Positions 6,466-14,371 are shown, counted from the first letter of the stretch. The stretch: 23,217 nt of DNA from UBA4312 sp040266995 (GCA_040266995.1 JAWRHV010000013.1:1-23217), one strand, 5' to 3'. A program made the numbers and translations. Notes: generated from the sequence alone by a model not told the origin.

Positions 6466-8864
6466 TCTTTGATCCGGAATACATAGTTAACTTTGCATAT
6501 AGCACCTTCCGGTGCACCGGCAAAGTTTTTATTCTGATTGCTCAAACTTTTAATTTCATTCATCGTGTCCGTCAGCGTTGATAGTTCTCCTTCGGCAAGA
6601 TCTGCCATTTCCTGCAAAGGCTTCATCGCTTGTTCACTAAACTGCTGTTGTCCGGTGTACAGCTGTAAAGCCCCATTATTCAACTGTGTGAACGCATCGC
6701 CCAACTGCTGCAGGCCCTGGCTCATGGAATGCAATGTATTCTGCTGAGCGGCTAGTAAATCTGTCCCTTCTTTTAACTGCTGCGATCCGTTTTGCAGGCT
6801 CTCATTATTAGACGCCAGTTGCTGGCTTGCCGCATTTACCGTATCGATGCCAGTCAATGATTGTTCATCCAGCTGCTGCAATCCTTGGCTCAAAGTATCA
6901 ACGCCGTCAACCAGTTGATCGGATCCACTGCTTAACTGGTTTGCAGCTGTTTGAAGCTGTGTGATCATCGTCTTGTAATCCACATCTCCGATCTTGACTT
7001 TCTTAATCGTTGTTGACATTTGATCCAATGTATCCTTAGCCGTTGTAATATCTTGATCAAGATCATCCAATGATCCGCTGGCATCGGATAAAGAAGTCTG
7101 CATGGAAGACAACTGCTTGGATAGTTCCTGTATCGTATTTTGCAGCGACTTTGCCGATTGGTCAAGAGCGGATGGATCCAAAGATTCCAAACTTTCCAGT
7201 CCTTCCACACTGATATGATCGATTGTTGATCCAATCTGTGGCGCTTGACCTAATTGCTGTTTTGCTGCATTGATGGCTTGTTGCGCCTGTTCATTATCCC
7301 CGGCAGCCGTTAAAGCAGCATCTAACTGACTGGTCGCTGTTGCGTAGGCATTATCTATATTGGTCTGTGCCGTTGCAATCTGCCCGTTGATCGTATCAAT
7401 CTGGGTATTGATTTCATTCACCTGAGACTGGATCTTCTGATTATCATTTTTAACAATTTCATTATCCGAAGTGACTGTTTGTTGTAAGGTCGTCACATCC
7501 TGTACGATTGCCGCAATCCGATCGGATAAAGTGGTATCGCTCGCCAATGCATCCAGCTGTATCTGTGCCGTCTGTAAAGACTGATCCAATCCATCCAATG
7601 TCTGTCCATCTGCTTCCAACATCGACTGTAAAGTGGTCAATGTCTGTTTTGACTGATCGATTTGGGCGCTCAGTGTATCCAAAGACGCGGGATCGATCTG
7701 GTCGGTTGCTTGTTTTAGGCCATGCAGTCCTTGCTGCAGCTGTTGGGCCCCTTGTTGCAGGCTCTGAGGGGAACTCGATACCGCATGGGAAACCTGCGCA
7801 ACCCCATCATGGATCTTATAAAGTTGTTTATTGCCTTGATCGAGCAAAGACACACCATTCGTGTATTTCTGTACACCGTCGTTTAGATCTGTTGCTCCTT
7901 GGTTCAGCTTGACCAATGAATCCGATAAAACGTTCACTTGTCCGCTGGCATTTGTTAAAGGTGCAGCCTTCTGTTTTAACTGACTGGTTCCATCGTATAA
8001 CTGCCTGGAACCATCCTCCAATAAATCCGCCGCATTGACAATCTGTGAAACACTTCCACTTAGATCTCCCATCGACTGGATCTGCGTCAGTTCACTTAAA
8101 TCAAAATCCGAGCTCAGACCGATCATCAGATTATCTACATCAAAATGATCAACATCTGCTTCGATCGTACAAGTATCACTGATTCCCATGGTTTCCACCA
8201 CAGAATGTAATCCGGCACTATTCAATGTTTCCTCTAGACCCGGTACGGCAACGATCGTGACAATCTGATTGTTTCCATCACTGATGACCTTCCCCGAGGA
8301 ACAGCTGACATTTGCATAATTATCTGTATCCAGATTCAAAATGCCTCCGGCTAAATACGCCGGATGTACAATGGTTCCGGAAGCTGTTTGTTCTGAAATC
8401 ATATTTTGATACTTTACGGTGATTGTTGCATGACCGCTCTTTCCTTGCATTTCGTCCAAGGACATTTCTTTTCCATCCATCGCATAGCTAATCTGTATTT
8501 TGACTGGCAGCTGCTGATTTGAAGTACCTTGATAATATACATCATTTCCCTTTACATTCCATGTATATGTATCGTTATGTATTTTCGGCTTCTCATCGGT
8601 CTTTACATTTTTAACATCTTTCAGAGCTAATTGTTCCGATATACCGTGAATACCGTCTTCATCATGGATCCAGCTGGATACAATGGTATTATTGACGCTT
8701 CCATCCGCATTGAGAACCGTATACACCGTTTCTGTTTTTTCGGTCGGATTGATGTCATCCTCTTTTTCCTGAGCAAATACAGACACGCTGGTCGCGCTCA
8801 TTGCCAGCATAGCACTCAATATACTGTTGCCGATTACACGGACAATTTCCCGATTATTCTTCAT
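6462..8864 (-). CDS. Secreted YhgE/Pip-like protein with Leu-x-x-Gly heptad repeats
   Basis: This is an 800-aa exported protein. A signal peptide spans residues 1-31 with probable cleavage after VFA. About 35-270 is a beta-rich region (ETVYTVLNADGSVN) seen in Firmicute surface proteins. About 270-760 is dominated by Gln/Ser/Asp/Leu-rich coiled coil containing many xxxLxxG units such as GSDQLVDGVDTLSQGLQQL, the repeat type of YhgE/Pip proteins. The C-terminus (ICKVNYVFRIKE) has no membrane helix, although many YhgE/Pip relatives carry several. ATG 8864 overlaps the end of the transporter gene by 11 nt, with GGAGTG inside that gene, so translation is coupled. It probably works with the transporter as an extracytoplasmic partner (inference). 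The cargo is unknown. Confidence 0.82.
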   Translation of the reverse strand: MKNNREIVRVIGNSILSAMLAMSATSVSVFAQEKEDDINPTEKTETVYTVLNADGSVNNTIVSSWIHDEDGIHGISEQLALKDVKNVKTDEKPKIHNDTYTWNVKGNDVYYQGTSNQQLPVKIQISYAMDGKEMSLDEMQGKSGHATITVKYQNMISEQTASGTIVHPAYLAGGILNLDTDNYANVSCSSGKVISDGNNQIVTIVAVPGLEETLNSAGLHSVVETMGISDTCTIEADVDHFDVDNLMIGLSSDFDLSELTQIQSMGDLSGSVSQIVNAADLLEDGSRQLYDGTSQLKQKAAPLTNASGQVNVLSDSLVKLNQGATDLNDGVQKYTNGVSLLDQGNKQLYKIHDGVAQVSHAVSSSPQSLQQGAQQLQQGLHGLKQATDQIDPASLDTLSAQIDQSKQTLTTLQSMLEADGQTLDGLDQSLQTAQIQLDALASDTTLSDRIAAIVQDVTTLQQTVTSDNEIVKNDNQKIQSQVNEINTQIDTINGQIATAQTNIDNAYATATSQLDAALTAAGDNEQAQQAINAAKQQLGQAPQIGSTIDHISVEGLESLESLDPSALDQSAKSLQNTIQELSKQLSSMQTSLSDASGSLDDLDQDITTAKDTLDQMSTTIKKVKIGDVDYKTMITQLQTAANQLSSGSDQLVDGVDTLSQGLQQLDEQSLTGIDTVNAASQQLASNNESLQNGSQQLKEGTDLLAAQQNTLHSMSQGLQQLGDAFTQLNNGALQLYTGQQQFSEQAMKPLQEMADLAEGELSTLTDTMNEIKSLSNQNKNFAGAPEGAICKVNYVFRIKE

Positions 8865-10941
8865 TTATAACACTCCTTTTTTCTTCTGGCCAATTTTTTG
8901 TCGTTCTCTCTATGATTTCCTGAAAGCTTATCAATAAAGCCGGCAAGACAAATAATATACATATCACTGAAATCAATGCTCCTCGTGCCAGTAAAAAGCA
9001 CATGCTCTTCAATAGGTCCATTCTGGCTAATACTGCCACACCCATACAAGCAGCAAAGAAAGAACCACCGCTCGTCATGATAGATGTGCTGGAATGTTTG
9101 ATTGCCGAACCAATCGCATGTTTTTTATTCTTGCCTGCTTCTAGTTCTTCTTTAAAACGACTGGTCATCAAAATGGCATAATCGACTGTTGCGCCTAATT
9201 GTATCGTTCCAATGACTATACCGGCAATAAACGGCAATGTCGTATGTGTGAAGAACGGGATTCCCATATTGATACAAATCGCAAACTCTATGGTTCCAAC
9301 TAGAATAGCCGGTAAAGAAAGCGATTTAAATGTCACCGCAATAATCACAAAGATCAAGATGACCGAAACGATATTGACCATTTTGAAATCTATATCAGTA
9401 ACTTTGATCAGATCACGGGTAAGGGAACCTTCCCCGCCGATCACAGCTGTCTTATCATATTTTGACAACAAAGTATCCAGTTTATCCAGCTGCTCATTTT
9501 CCTGATCGGATGCTGATGCATAATCACTGTTCACAACAATCAGTTTTCGATTTCCGTTATGTACAAGATCAGCAATCACATCCGGTTCAAATTCCATAGC
9601 TACATTAGGTCCGATAACTTTTTCATAGGCTAAGACATTATTGATCCCATCCATTTTTTCTATTTGATCACAGATTGAATTGACATCCTTGTTCGACAAC
9701 TGATCATCAACCAGGATAAAATGTGTTGTCGTCATATTAAACTTTTCTTTCAATTCTTTCGTTCCGATGACACTCTGAAAATCATCCGGTAAACCAGCTA
9801 TCAAATCATAATATTTTTCTGTATGTCCCTGTGCATAAGCCATGGGAATAAACAAAAGAACAAAAACGATCAATATCACTTTGGTGTGATCGATGATCCA
9901 TGCTGGAATCTTCACCATTGGTCGGATCAAGATCTTATGCTTATGTCTTTCAATGGCATCATCAAAAATCATCAAAAGACTTGGTAAGATCAATATAGTT
10001 GATACAACGCCGAGAATAACCCCTTTGGCCATGACAATACCAATATCCCGGCCTAATGTCAGACGCATGATGCATAAAGCCGCAAACCCTGCAATCGTTG
10101 TAATCGAAGAACTCGATATAGACAAAAAAGTAGCTTTGATTGCTTTAGCCATTGCTTCTTCTTTAGTTGCATTCTTTCCTTTTTCCTCCTGATAACGATG
10201 CAGAAGGAAGATAGAGTAGTCCATCGTAACCGCCAGTTGCAAAACCAACGTTAAAGCTTTGGTGATATAAGAAATTTCACCCAAAAAATAGTTAGTCCCA
10301 AAATTATAAACAATTGGAAAGGCAATGCCTGCCATAAATACGAACGGTGCTACATTGGACTCCAGCCCCAGCCACAAAACCACCAGTACAAGCGCAATCG
10401 CTATAGCACTGTAAAGTACGATCTCTCTGTCAACCATTTCCTTTGTATCTTCAGCAATTGCTGACATACCACCTAAGAAGCAGTCTTTAGACGCTGTCTT
10501 TTTGATTTCCGAAATCGCATTCAACGTTCTTTGTGAGGCTGTACCCTCTTCAAAGGTAATGATCATCATCGTACTGTCTTTTGCATACAAAGCTTTTTGT
10601 AGTTCATCCGGTATCATTTCCCGAGGAACAGTAATATCCAGTACATCATCACGCCAGTATACTTTGGCTACGCCGTCTATCTTTTCGATTTCCTGTTTCA
10701 TCTTTACGACATCTTTATCTTCCATATGGTTAACCACCAGCATATCGACACTTGCAAGATTAAAATCGTCTTCCAGTATCTTCTGTGCTTTCATTGATTC
10801 CACATCTTGAGGCAGATACGATAAAATATCATAGTTTACTCGAGTGCCTATATAACCGAATACACTGGGAATCAACAAGATGACCGCAACGATCAATATT
10901 TTGTTTCTGAATTTTACTATCCATTCGGATAATCGGTTCAT
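8854..10941 (-). CDS. MMPL/RND-family transporter
   Basis: This 695-aa integral membrane protein is built as two similar halves. Each has one N-terminal helix (residues about 13-31, and about 355-373), an extracytoplasmic domain of roughly 130 residues, then a bundle of five helices, giving about 12 in all. The proton-relay Asp-Tyr pair of MMPL proteins is visible in both halves (TMDYSIF and TVDYAIL). Members export lipids, drugs or other hydrophobic cargo using the proton gradient. GAAGGA precedes ATG 10941. It is the first gene of a two-gene operon with the secreted heptad-repeat protein and diverges from a TetR regulator, a standard efflux arrangement. Cargo unknown. Confidence 0.92.
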   Translation of the reverse strand: MNRLSEWIVKFRNKILIVAVILLIPSVFGYIGTRVNYDILSYLPQDVESMKAQKILEDDFNLASVDMLVVNHMEDKDVVKMKQEIEKIDGVAKVYWRDDVLDITVPREMIPDELQKALYAKDSTMMIITFEEGTASQRTLNAISEIKKTASKDCFLGGMSAIAEDTKEMVDREIVLYSAIAIALVLVVLWLGLESNVAPFVFMAGIAFPIVYNFGTNYFLGEISYITKALTLVLQLAVTMDYSIFLLHRYQEEKGKNATKEEAMAKAIKATFLSISSSSITTIAGFAALCIMRLTLGRDIGIVMAKGVILGVVSTILILPSLLMIFDDAIERHKHKILIRPMVKIPAWIIDHTKVILIVFVLLFIPMAYAQGHTEKYYDLIAGLPDDFQSVIGTKELKEKFNMTTTHFILVDDQLSNKDVNSICDQIEKMDGINNVLAYEKVIGPNVAMEFEPDVIADLVHNGNRKLIVVNSDYASASDQENEQLDKLDTLLSKYDKTAVIGGEGSLTRDLIKVTDIDFKMVNIVSVILIFVIIAVTFKSLSLPAILVGTIEFAICINMGIPFFTHTTLPFIAGIVIGTIQLGATVDYAILMTSRFKEELEAGKNKKHAIGSAIKHSSTSIMTSGGSFFAACMGVAVLARMDLLKSMCFLLARGALISVICILFVLPALLISFQEIIERTTKNWPEEKRSVINEE

Positions 10942-10970
10942 ATATATCCTTCTTCCTTTTTACAAAGGAA

Positions 10971-10999
10971 ATAATAGGAGCAAAATGACCAATGGTCAA
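10971..10999 (-). promoter_or_regulatory. Promoter and operator of the MMPL operon
   Basis: On the minus strand TTGACC (10994-10999) and TATTAT (10971-10976) are separated by exactly 17 bp. A perfect inverted repeat, TGACC-AAT-GGTCA (10986-10998), covers most of the -35 box and extends into the spacer. Its TGACY half-sites match those at the divergent regulator promoter, so it is the probable binding site of the TetR protein encoded at 11098-11736. Confidence 0.75.
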
Positions 11000-11014
11000 T
11001 TTACATATTGGTTA

Positions 11015-11037
11015 ATATGACTGAATTTTAGTCATAT
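11015..11037. repeat. Third inverted repeat between MMPL and tetR promoters
   Basis: ATATGACT (11015-11022) and AGTCATAT (11030-11037) are perfect 8-bp arms with a 7-nt centre. They contain the same ATGACT/AGTCAT half-sites as the operator at 11072-11086 and lie midway between the two divergent promoters. This may be an accessory operator. It has no U-tract and is unlikely to be a terminator. Confidence 0.65.
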
Positions 11038-11062
11038 TTTTCTGTTTGTCTAAAATGTGAAT

Positions 11063-11091
11063 TTGATAAAAATGACTATTAGTCATATAAT
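11063..11091 (+). promoter_or_regulatory. Promoter and palindromic operator of the TetR regulator
   Basis: TTGATA (11063-11068) and TATAAT (11086-11091) are 17 bp apart. The spacer is almost filled by a perfect 15-bp palindrome, ATGACTA-T-TAGTCAT (11072-11086), a classic self-repression layout. The predicted start (+1) is 11098, the A of the start codon, so the transcript should be leaderless. Confidence 0.8.
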
Positions 11092-11097
11092 TTAGAC

Positions 11098-11736
11098 ATG
11101 AAAAAAAAGATATCTGAAAAAAAGAAGGAGAAAAGACAAAACTTATTGGAGGCCGCATCCTTATTATTCTCCCAAAAAGATATCCATTCTGTGACAATCT
11201 CAGACATTGCCCAAAAAGCAAATGTTGCTAAAGGAACATTTTATCTCTATTTTAAAGATAAATATGAGATCCAAGATGTATTGATCATGCAAGCGTGTAA
11301 CCGTTTATTAAATCATGCCCGGCAAAAACTGAATCAGAACGATATCCAAAATTTTGAAGATGCAGTCATCTTTATCATTGATTCCATATTGAACGATTTA
11401 GAATCCGATCATATTCTAATGAAATTCATTGAAAAAAATCTGTCTTTTAGCTTGTTTTCAAGCCAGATGCAAAATACGCTTGACGATGTATCTTTACATC
11501 TCAAGGATGAGTTTAAACAAAGAGCTCTTCAAAACGGCTATGATATACCGGATCCCGATGTGGTTTTATACATGATCGTAGATATGACCGGAAGTACATG
11601 TTATAACAGTATTCTTTTTAACCAGCCTGTGCCTCTTGAAGAATTTAAGCCATATTTATTTCAGGCAATTCGTTCCATTTTACGATCCTATAAAAAAAAG
11701 GAGGCAGAATTATCTTCACTTCCCGAAGGAAGATAA
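11098..11736 (+). CDS. TetR/AcrR-family regulator of the MMPL operon
   Basis: This 212-aa protein probably represses itself and the divergent transporter operon. A Lys-rich start (MKKKISEKKKEKRQNLLEAA) leads into the TetR helix-turn-helix (about 12-60), with VTISDIAQKANVAKGTFYLYF as the clear HTH and recognition helix; the rest is a helical ligand domain. Three inverted repeats sharing TGACY half-sites lie between it and the transporter. No ribosome binding site precedes ATG 11098 and no other Met occurs in frame before the HTH. With the promoter position, this implies leaderless translation. Its inducer is unknown and may be the transporter cargo. Confidence 0.92.
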   Translation: MKKKISEKKKEKRQNLLEAASLLFSQKDIHSVTISDIAQKANVAKGTFYLYFKDKYEIQDVLIMQACNRLLNHARQKLNQNDIQNFEDAVIFIIDSILNDLESDHILMKFIEKNLSFSLFSSQMQNTLDDVSLHLKDEFKQRALQNGYDIPDPDVVLYMIVDMTGSTCYNSILFNQPVPLEEFKPYLFQAIRSILRSYKKKEAELSSLPEGR

Positions 11737-11755
11737 AGATTCTACCTCTTTTTTA
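11693..11755. terminator. Bidirectional terminator overlapping the tetR 3' end
   Basis: GAGGCAGAAT (11701-11710) pairs with ATTCTACCTC (11739-11748) with one mismatch, and an inner TATCTTC/GAAGATA stem continues it. T6 follows on the plus strand and U8 on the minus strand (A8 at 11692-11699). The left arm and loop are the last tetR codons, and the far end reaches the stop of the converging hydrolase gene. Confidence 0.82.
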
Positions 11756-13072
11756 TTGTTCGCTATTGATGGCTTCAGCTTCCGCGGCTTCCATTTCTGA
11801 TTTCTCTACTTTAGAATCCATCTGTCCATCATTCTTTGAATCTCCATGCAGATTCAGTAATTTCATATGCCAATTGTATGTGTAATAAGACAAATCGCCC
11901 ATAATCTGATTGACTGCCTGGCTGGTTGAATATCCATGCGTGAAAATAACCAGAATGTATTCCCCGTTTTCTGAATAAACAATACCACCATCGTGATAAT
12001 AATCATCCGCAAAACCGGTCTTATGTGGAAAATAGGTTCCACTAGGTATACCAATACTAATCTGAACATCCCGGCAGGCATTGAAAAGATCCAGCATTCT
12101 TTGGGTGTATTCCGGTCCTACAATATTTCCCTTGTATAGCTGTTCAAAATAAATACCAATATCCGATGGACGCGATGTGTTTGTTTTTCCGTCTCCAAAA
12201 TAATGCAGCCCCGGTTTCAAACCATGGTGTACCTCGGTATGTTCCATCCCCAGGCTCTTACACATTTCTGTGACATAGGCAGTTCCTCTTGTGCCGATCT
12301 TATCACCTATTTTTTGCATTAATGTGTTATAGCACGTATTGTCACTGATCGTTATCATATTGTAGATATACCACCAGTTATCATCTTCATTCAGTTCCCC
12401 GGCTTCGATCTTCTGATAAACAGCACCTAGAGCCGGGGCTTTAACCATACAACCAGGATAGAAATTATGGTCATTGATCGATACGGTTGTCGATGTAGAC
12501 AGATCCTTATAATAGAAACCAACATCGATGCCATATTCATCGATAATTTTTTGAATACCTTTTTTCAGTTCGGATGTATCGATGACCAAGGCCCCTTTTT
12601 CATCAAACTTACGAGAAACACCATCGATTTTCTTCGTACCGACAAACATTTTACCTTCTTTATCAAAGTAAGAAATCTGGCTGTTTCCGTCCCGTTCCAC
12701 ACGAGCAAAATCATTTTTGACCATGTATCCGTTCTTATCGAAACAATACAGATCACCATCGATTTCCTGCAAACCTTTGACCATTTTTCCCTCTTTATCA
12801 AAATACATTATTCCATCTTTGGTTTCCACGAGCCCTCTTTGCATATAACCGCTCTTCTCATCAAAGTAATATGTATTCTTTTTTATCTTCTTTAATCCGT
12901 AAACCTTTTGTCCCGACTTATCTTTATATATAACTTTATTCTTGAAAAGGTCTAAGTAGACGAACCCGGTCTTATCAGATTGGCTCTTAACATATAATCC
13001 CCAAATACTTATAAACAAAAGTACGACACACAGTACAAGCAGGATCACCCGCTGAAGTCCTCTTTTATTCAT
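11753..13072 (-). CDS. Membrane-anchored beta-lactamase-fold hydrolase with Cys in place of the catalytic Ser
   Basis: This is a 439-aa envelope protein. Residues about 8-28 form an uncleaved-looking membrane anchor. Residues about 55-165 contain roughly five 20-residue Tyr/Phe-Asp-Gly repeats (YYFDEKSGYM, MYFDKEGKMVKG, YCFDKNGYM, SYFDKEGKM, RKFDEKG) like choline/cell-wall-binding modules. Residues about 175-405 match class A beta-lactamase-related hydrolases: SDN at 243-245 and KTG at 351-353 are intact, but the SxxK site reads C208-M-V-K211. The tail (410-439) is acidic. The start at ATG 13072 has GGGAGTGG upstream; an upstream in-frame ATG at 13102 lacks one. A peptidoglycan or peptide hydrolase, or a non-catalytic binder, is possible. 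The acyl-enzyme role is inferred. Confidence 0.85.
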   Translation of the reverse strand: MNKRGLQRVILLVLCVVLLFISIWGLYVKSQSDKTGFVYLDLFKNKVIYKDKSGQKVYGLKKIKKNTYYFDEKSGYMQRGLVETKDGIMYFDKEGKMVKGLQEIDGDLYCFDKNGYMVKNDFARVERDGNSQISYFDKEGKMFVGTKKIDGVSRKFDEKGALVIDTSELKKGIQKIIDEYGIDVGFYYKDLSTSTTVSINDHNFYPGCMVKAPALGAVYQKIEAGELNEDDNWWYIYNMITISDNTCYNTLMQKIGDKIGTRGTAYVTEMCKSLGMEHTEVHHGLKPGLHYFGDGKTNTSRPSDIGIYFEQLYKGNIVGPEYTQRMLDLFNACRDVQISIGIPSGTYFPHKTGFADDYYHDGGIVYSENGEYILVIFTHGYSTSQAVNQIMGDLSYYTYNWHMKLLNLHGDSKNDGQMDSKVEKSEMEAAEAEAINSEQ

Positions 13073-13114
13073 AACTGCCACTCCCTTTCCGGTCCGTTCC
13101 ATTCGTCCGATAAA

Positions 13115-13169
13115 ATATTACAAAATAAATTATAAAAGTTCAATGATTTTACACATAACTTTCACATAA
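13115..13169 (-). promoter_or_regulatory. Promoter with upstream 11-bp direct repeat, hydrolase gene
   Basis: On the minus strand TTGAAC (13138-13143) and TAATAT (13115-13120) are 17 bp apart. Directly upstream, TTATGTG occurs twice (13163-13169 and 13152-13158) in an 11-bp period, ending 8 bp before the -35. One-turn direct repeats at this distance are typical of OmpR-family response-regulator activator sites. The leader of about 36 nt holds the ribosome binding site. Confidence 0.65.
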
Positions 13170-13194
13170 AAAAAACAAGCTTGGAAAAGCTTGT
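13168..13194 (-). terminator. Terminator after the Ig-like lipoprotein gene
   Basis: On the minus strand a perfect 8-bp stem (ACAAGCTT with AAGCTTGT) closes a TTCC loop and is followed by a run of T. It begins at the last base of the lipoprotein stop codon. Confidence 0.88.
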
Positions 13195-14138
13195 TAATTT
13201 GTCATGTAGTGGTCGAACCAGATAATGTAATTTCCATCCTCCTGTTTTTCGACACGTACACTGGCAGTAAATGTAGAGTCTTCTGGTGGAACAGCCCCTT
13301 TGACCGTAATTGTTTTTCCATTGTATCGATATACAAGGATAGGTGAACCGTTCTCATCTGTCTGATCGATCGTATCCGGTGTCATTCCGGTAACCGTTTC
13401 TGTCTTGCCTTCATAGTCACGTACATTCATCACCAGTTTTCGCAAACTTGTATGTTCGGATTGCTTGTTTGGCTCCTTTGGTAACAGGGCATCTTGATCG
13501 GAAACATCGATCAATGGCGTATCATCAAAAAGATATTCCGGCGTTTCGAAATATGTAGACGCATTATCGTAATAAGAAGATACCGGATTTTCATGAATCA
13601 CTACCTTGAATGTTTTCCTGGTCGCATTTCCATGAACATCCTCCGCCACTGCCTCGGCTTCATATTGACCCGGTGTATCAAACTGTATTTCATAAGTTTG
13701 AAAATAGACATTGACTTCCGACAGATCCGAAGCTTCAAAGTCTTCGGTGAAATCGTGGGTATCCGCGTTTTGATTTAAATCGATTACTTTTGCGTACCGT
13801 GTAAATAAAGGCCCGGTCGTATCCTCGATTTCGACATCCAGTGCTTCTTCATAGGATTCCCCATTCACCTGAAAGGTAACCGGTATCAAATACTCCCCAA
13901 TCTGCGGATAATTCCCGTCTTCTTCCATATCTATCGTCGAAGTATCCAGCTTGATCGACTGAATAATGGATGTATCCTCTGTATCCAGAATATACTTCTT
14001 ATTCAGATCCATTCTTTCCCCATATTCCAAAACAATCTTGTCATTCCGTAAGGACGGCACCTCAGTTTCCTGAGCTTGACAGCCAAACAAACAAAACATT
14101 GAGGCTGTCATGATCACTTTAACGCCTTTGTTCATCAT
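13194..14138 (-). CDS. Predicted lipoprotein with Ig-like domains
   Basis: This is a 314-aa surface protein of unknown function. A short signal sequence ends in a lipobox, LFGC with C20, so it should be lipid-anchored on the outer face of the membrane. Two beta-sandwich (DUF5011/Ig-like) stretches follow, about 30-110 and 112-185. The second contains DTTGPLF and FDTPGQYEAEAVAEDVHGNA, the familiar closing strand of such domains. About 185-235 is a linker, and the last 75 residues form a separate beta-rich part I do not recognise. AAGGG precedes two adjacent ATG codons (14138, 14135); either could be used. It has its own promoter and terminator, so it is monocistronic, next to another envelope gene. 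Confidence 0.82.
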   Translation of the reverse strand: MMNKGVKVIMTASMFCLFGCQAQETEVPSLRNDKIVLEYGERMDLNKKYILDTEDTSIIQSIKLDTSTIDMEEDGNYPQIGEYLIPVTFQVNGESYEEALDVEIEDTTGPLFTRYAKVIDLNQNADTHDFTEDFEASDLSEVNVYFQTYEIQFDTPGQYEAEAVAEDVHGNATRKTFKVVIHENPVSSYYDNASTYFETPEYLFDDTPLIDVSDQDALLPKEPNKQSEHTSLRKLVMNVRDYEGKTETVTGMTPDTIDQTDENGSPILVYRYNGKTITVKGAVPPEDSTFTASVRVEKQEDGNYIIWFDHYMTN

Positions 14139-14169
14139 CGTATCCCTTAAGTTAATCTTTCTTATCCAT

Positions 14170-14198
14170 ATTATATTCTATTGTTTTTTCACATTCAA
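14170..14198 (-). promoter_or_regulatory. Promoter of the Ig-like lipoprotein gene
   Basis: On the minus strand TTGAAT (14193-14198) and a consensus TATAAT (14170-14175) are separated by 17 bp. The start is predicted near 14163, giving a leader of about 25 nt. Confidence 0.78.
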
Positions 14199-14211
14199 TT
14201 GCAGACAAAAT

Positions 14212-14237
14212 AAAAAAAGTCTTTTTTTCAAAGACTT
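14212..14237 (-). terminator. Terminator of the tRNA-Leu transcript
   Basis: On the minus strand AAGTCTTT pairs with AAAGACTT (8 bp) around a short A-rich loop, followed by T6. It lies 11 bp after the tRNA CCA end. Confidence 0.82.
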
Positions 14238-14248
14238 CTTCTGCATAA

Positions 14249-14332
14249 TGGTGCGGGTGACAGGACTCGAACCTGCATGCCATAGGCGCTAGATCCTAAG
14301 TCTAGTGCGTCTGCCAATTTCGCCACACCCGC
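14249..14332 (-). tRNA. tRNA-Leu(UAG)
   Basis: This 84-nt minus-strand cloverleaf has an encoded CCA. The acceptor stem GCGGGTG pairs with CACCCGC, discriminator A. The D-loop region is GGCGAAATTGGCAGACGC. The anticodon stem CTAGA/TCTAG encloses loop CTTAGGA with anticodon UAG (14296-14298). A class II variable arm has GCC pairing with GGC, and the T arm holds GGTTCGAGTCC. It reads CUN leucine codons and has its own promoter and terminator. Confidence 0.97.
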
Positions 14333-14342
14333 ATACTTGCAT

Positions 14343-14371
14343 ATAATAACTTAAATCTTCAAAAAATTCAA
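14343..14371 (-). promoter_or_regulatory. Promoter of tRNA-Leu
   Basis: On the minus strand TTGAAT (14366-14371) and TATTAT (14343-14348) are 17 bp apart. Predicted transcription starts about 4 nt before the mature tRNA 5' end. Confidence 0.72.

Noticed and set aside
6600..8100. Gln/Ser-rich repeats considered as tandem DNA repeats or CRISPR-like
   Set aside because: The periodicity is at the protein level (heptads). The DNA units differ and no identical spaced repeats occur.
14110..14292. Plus-strand frame ending VRVTGLEPACHRR
   Set aside because: The end is the well-known false translation across the antisense of a tRNA-Leu gene. The tRNA cloverleaf at 14249-14332 explains it.
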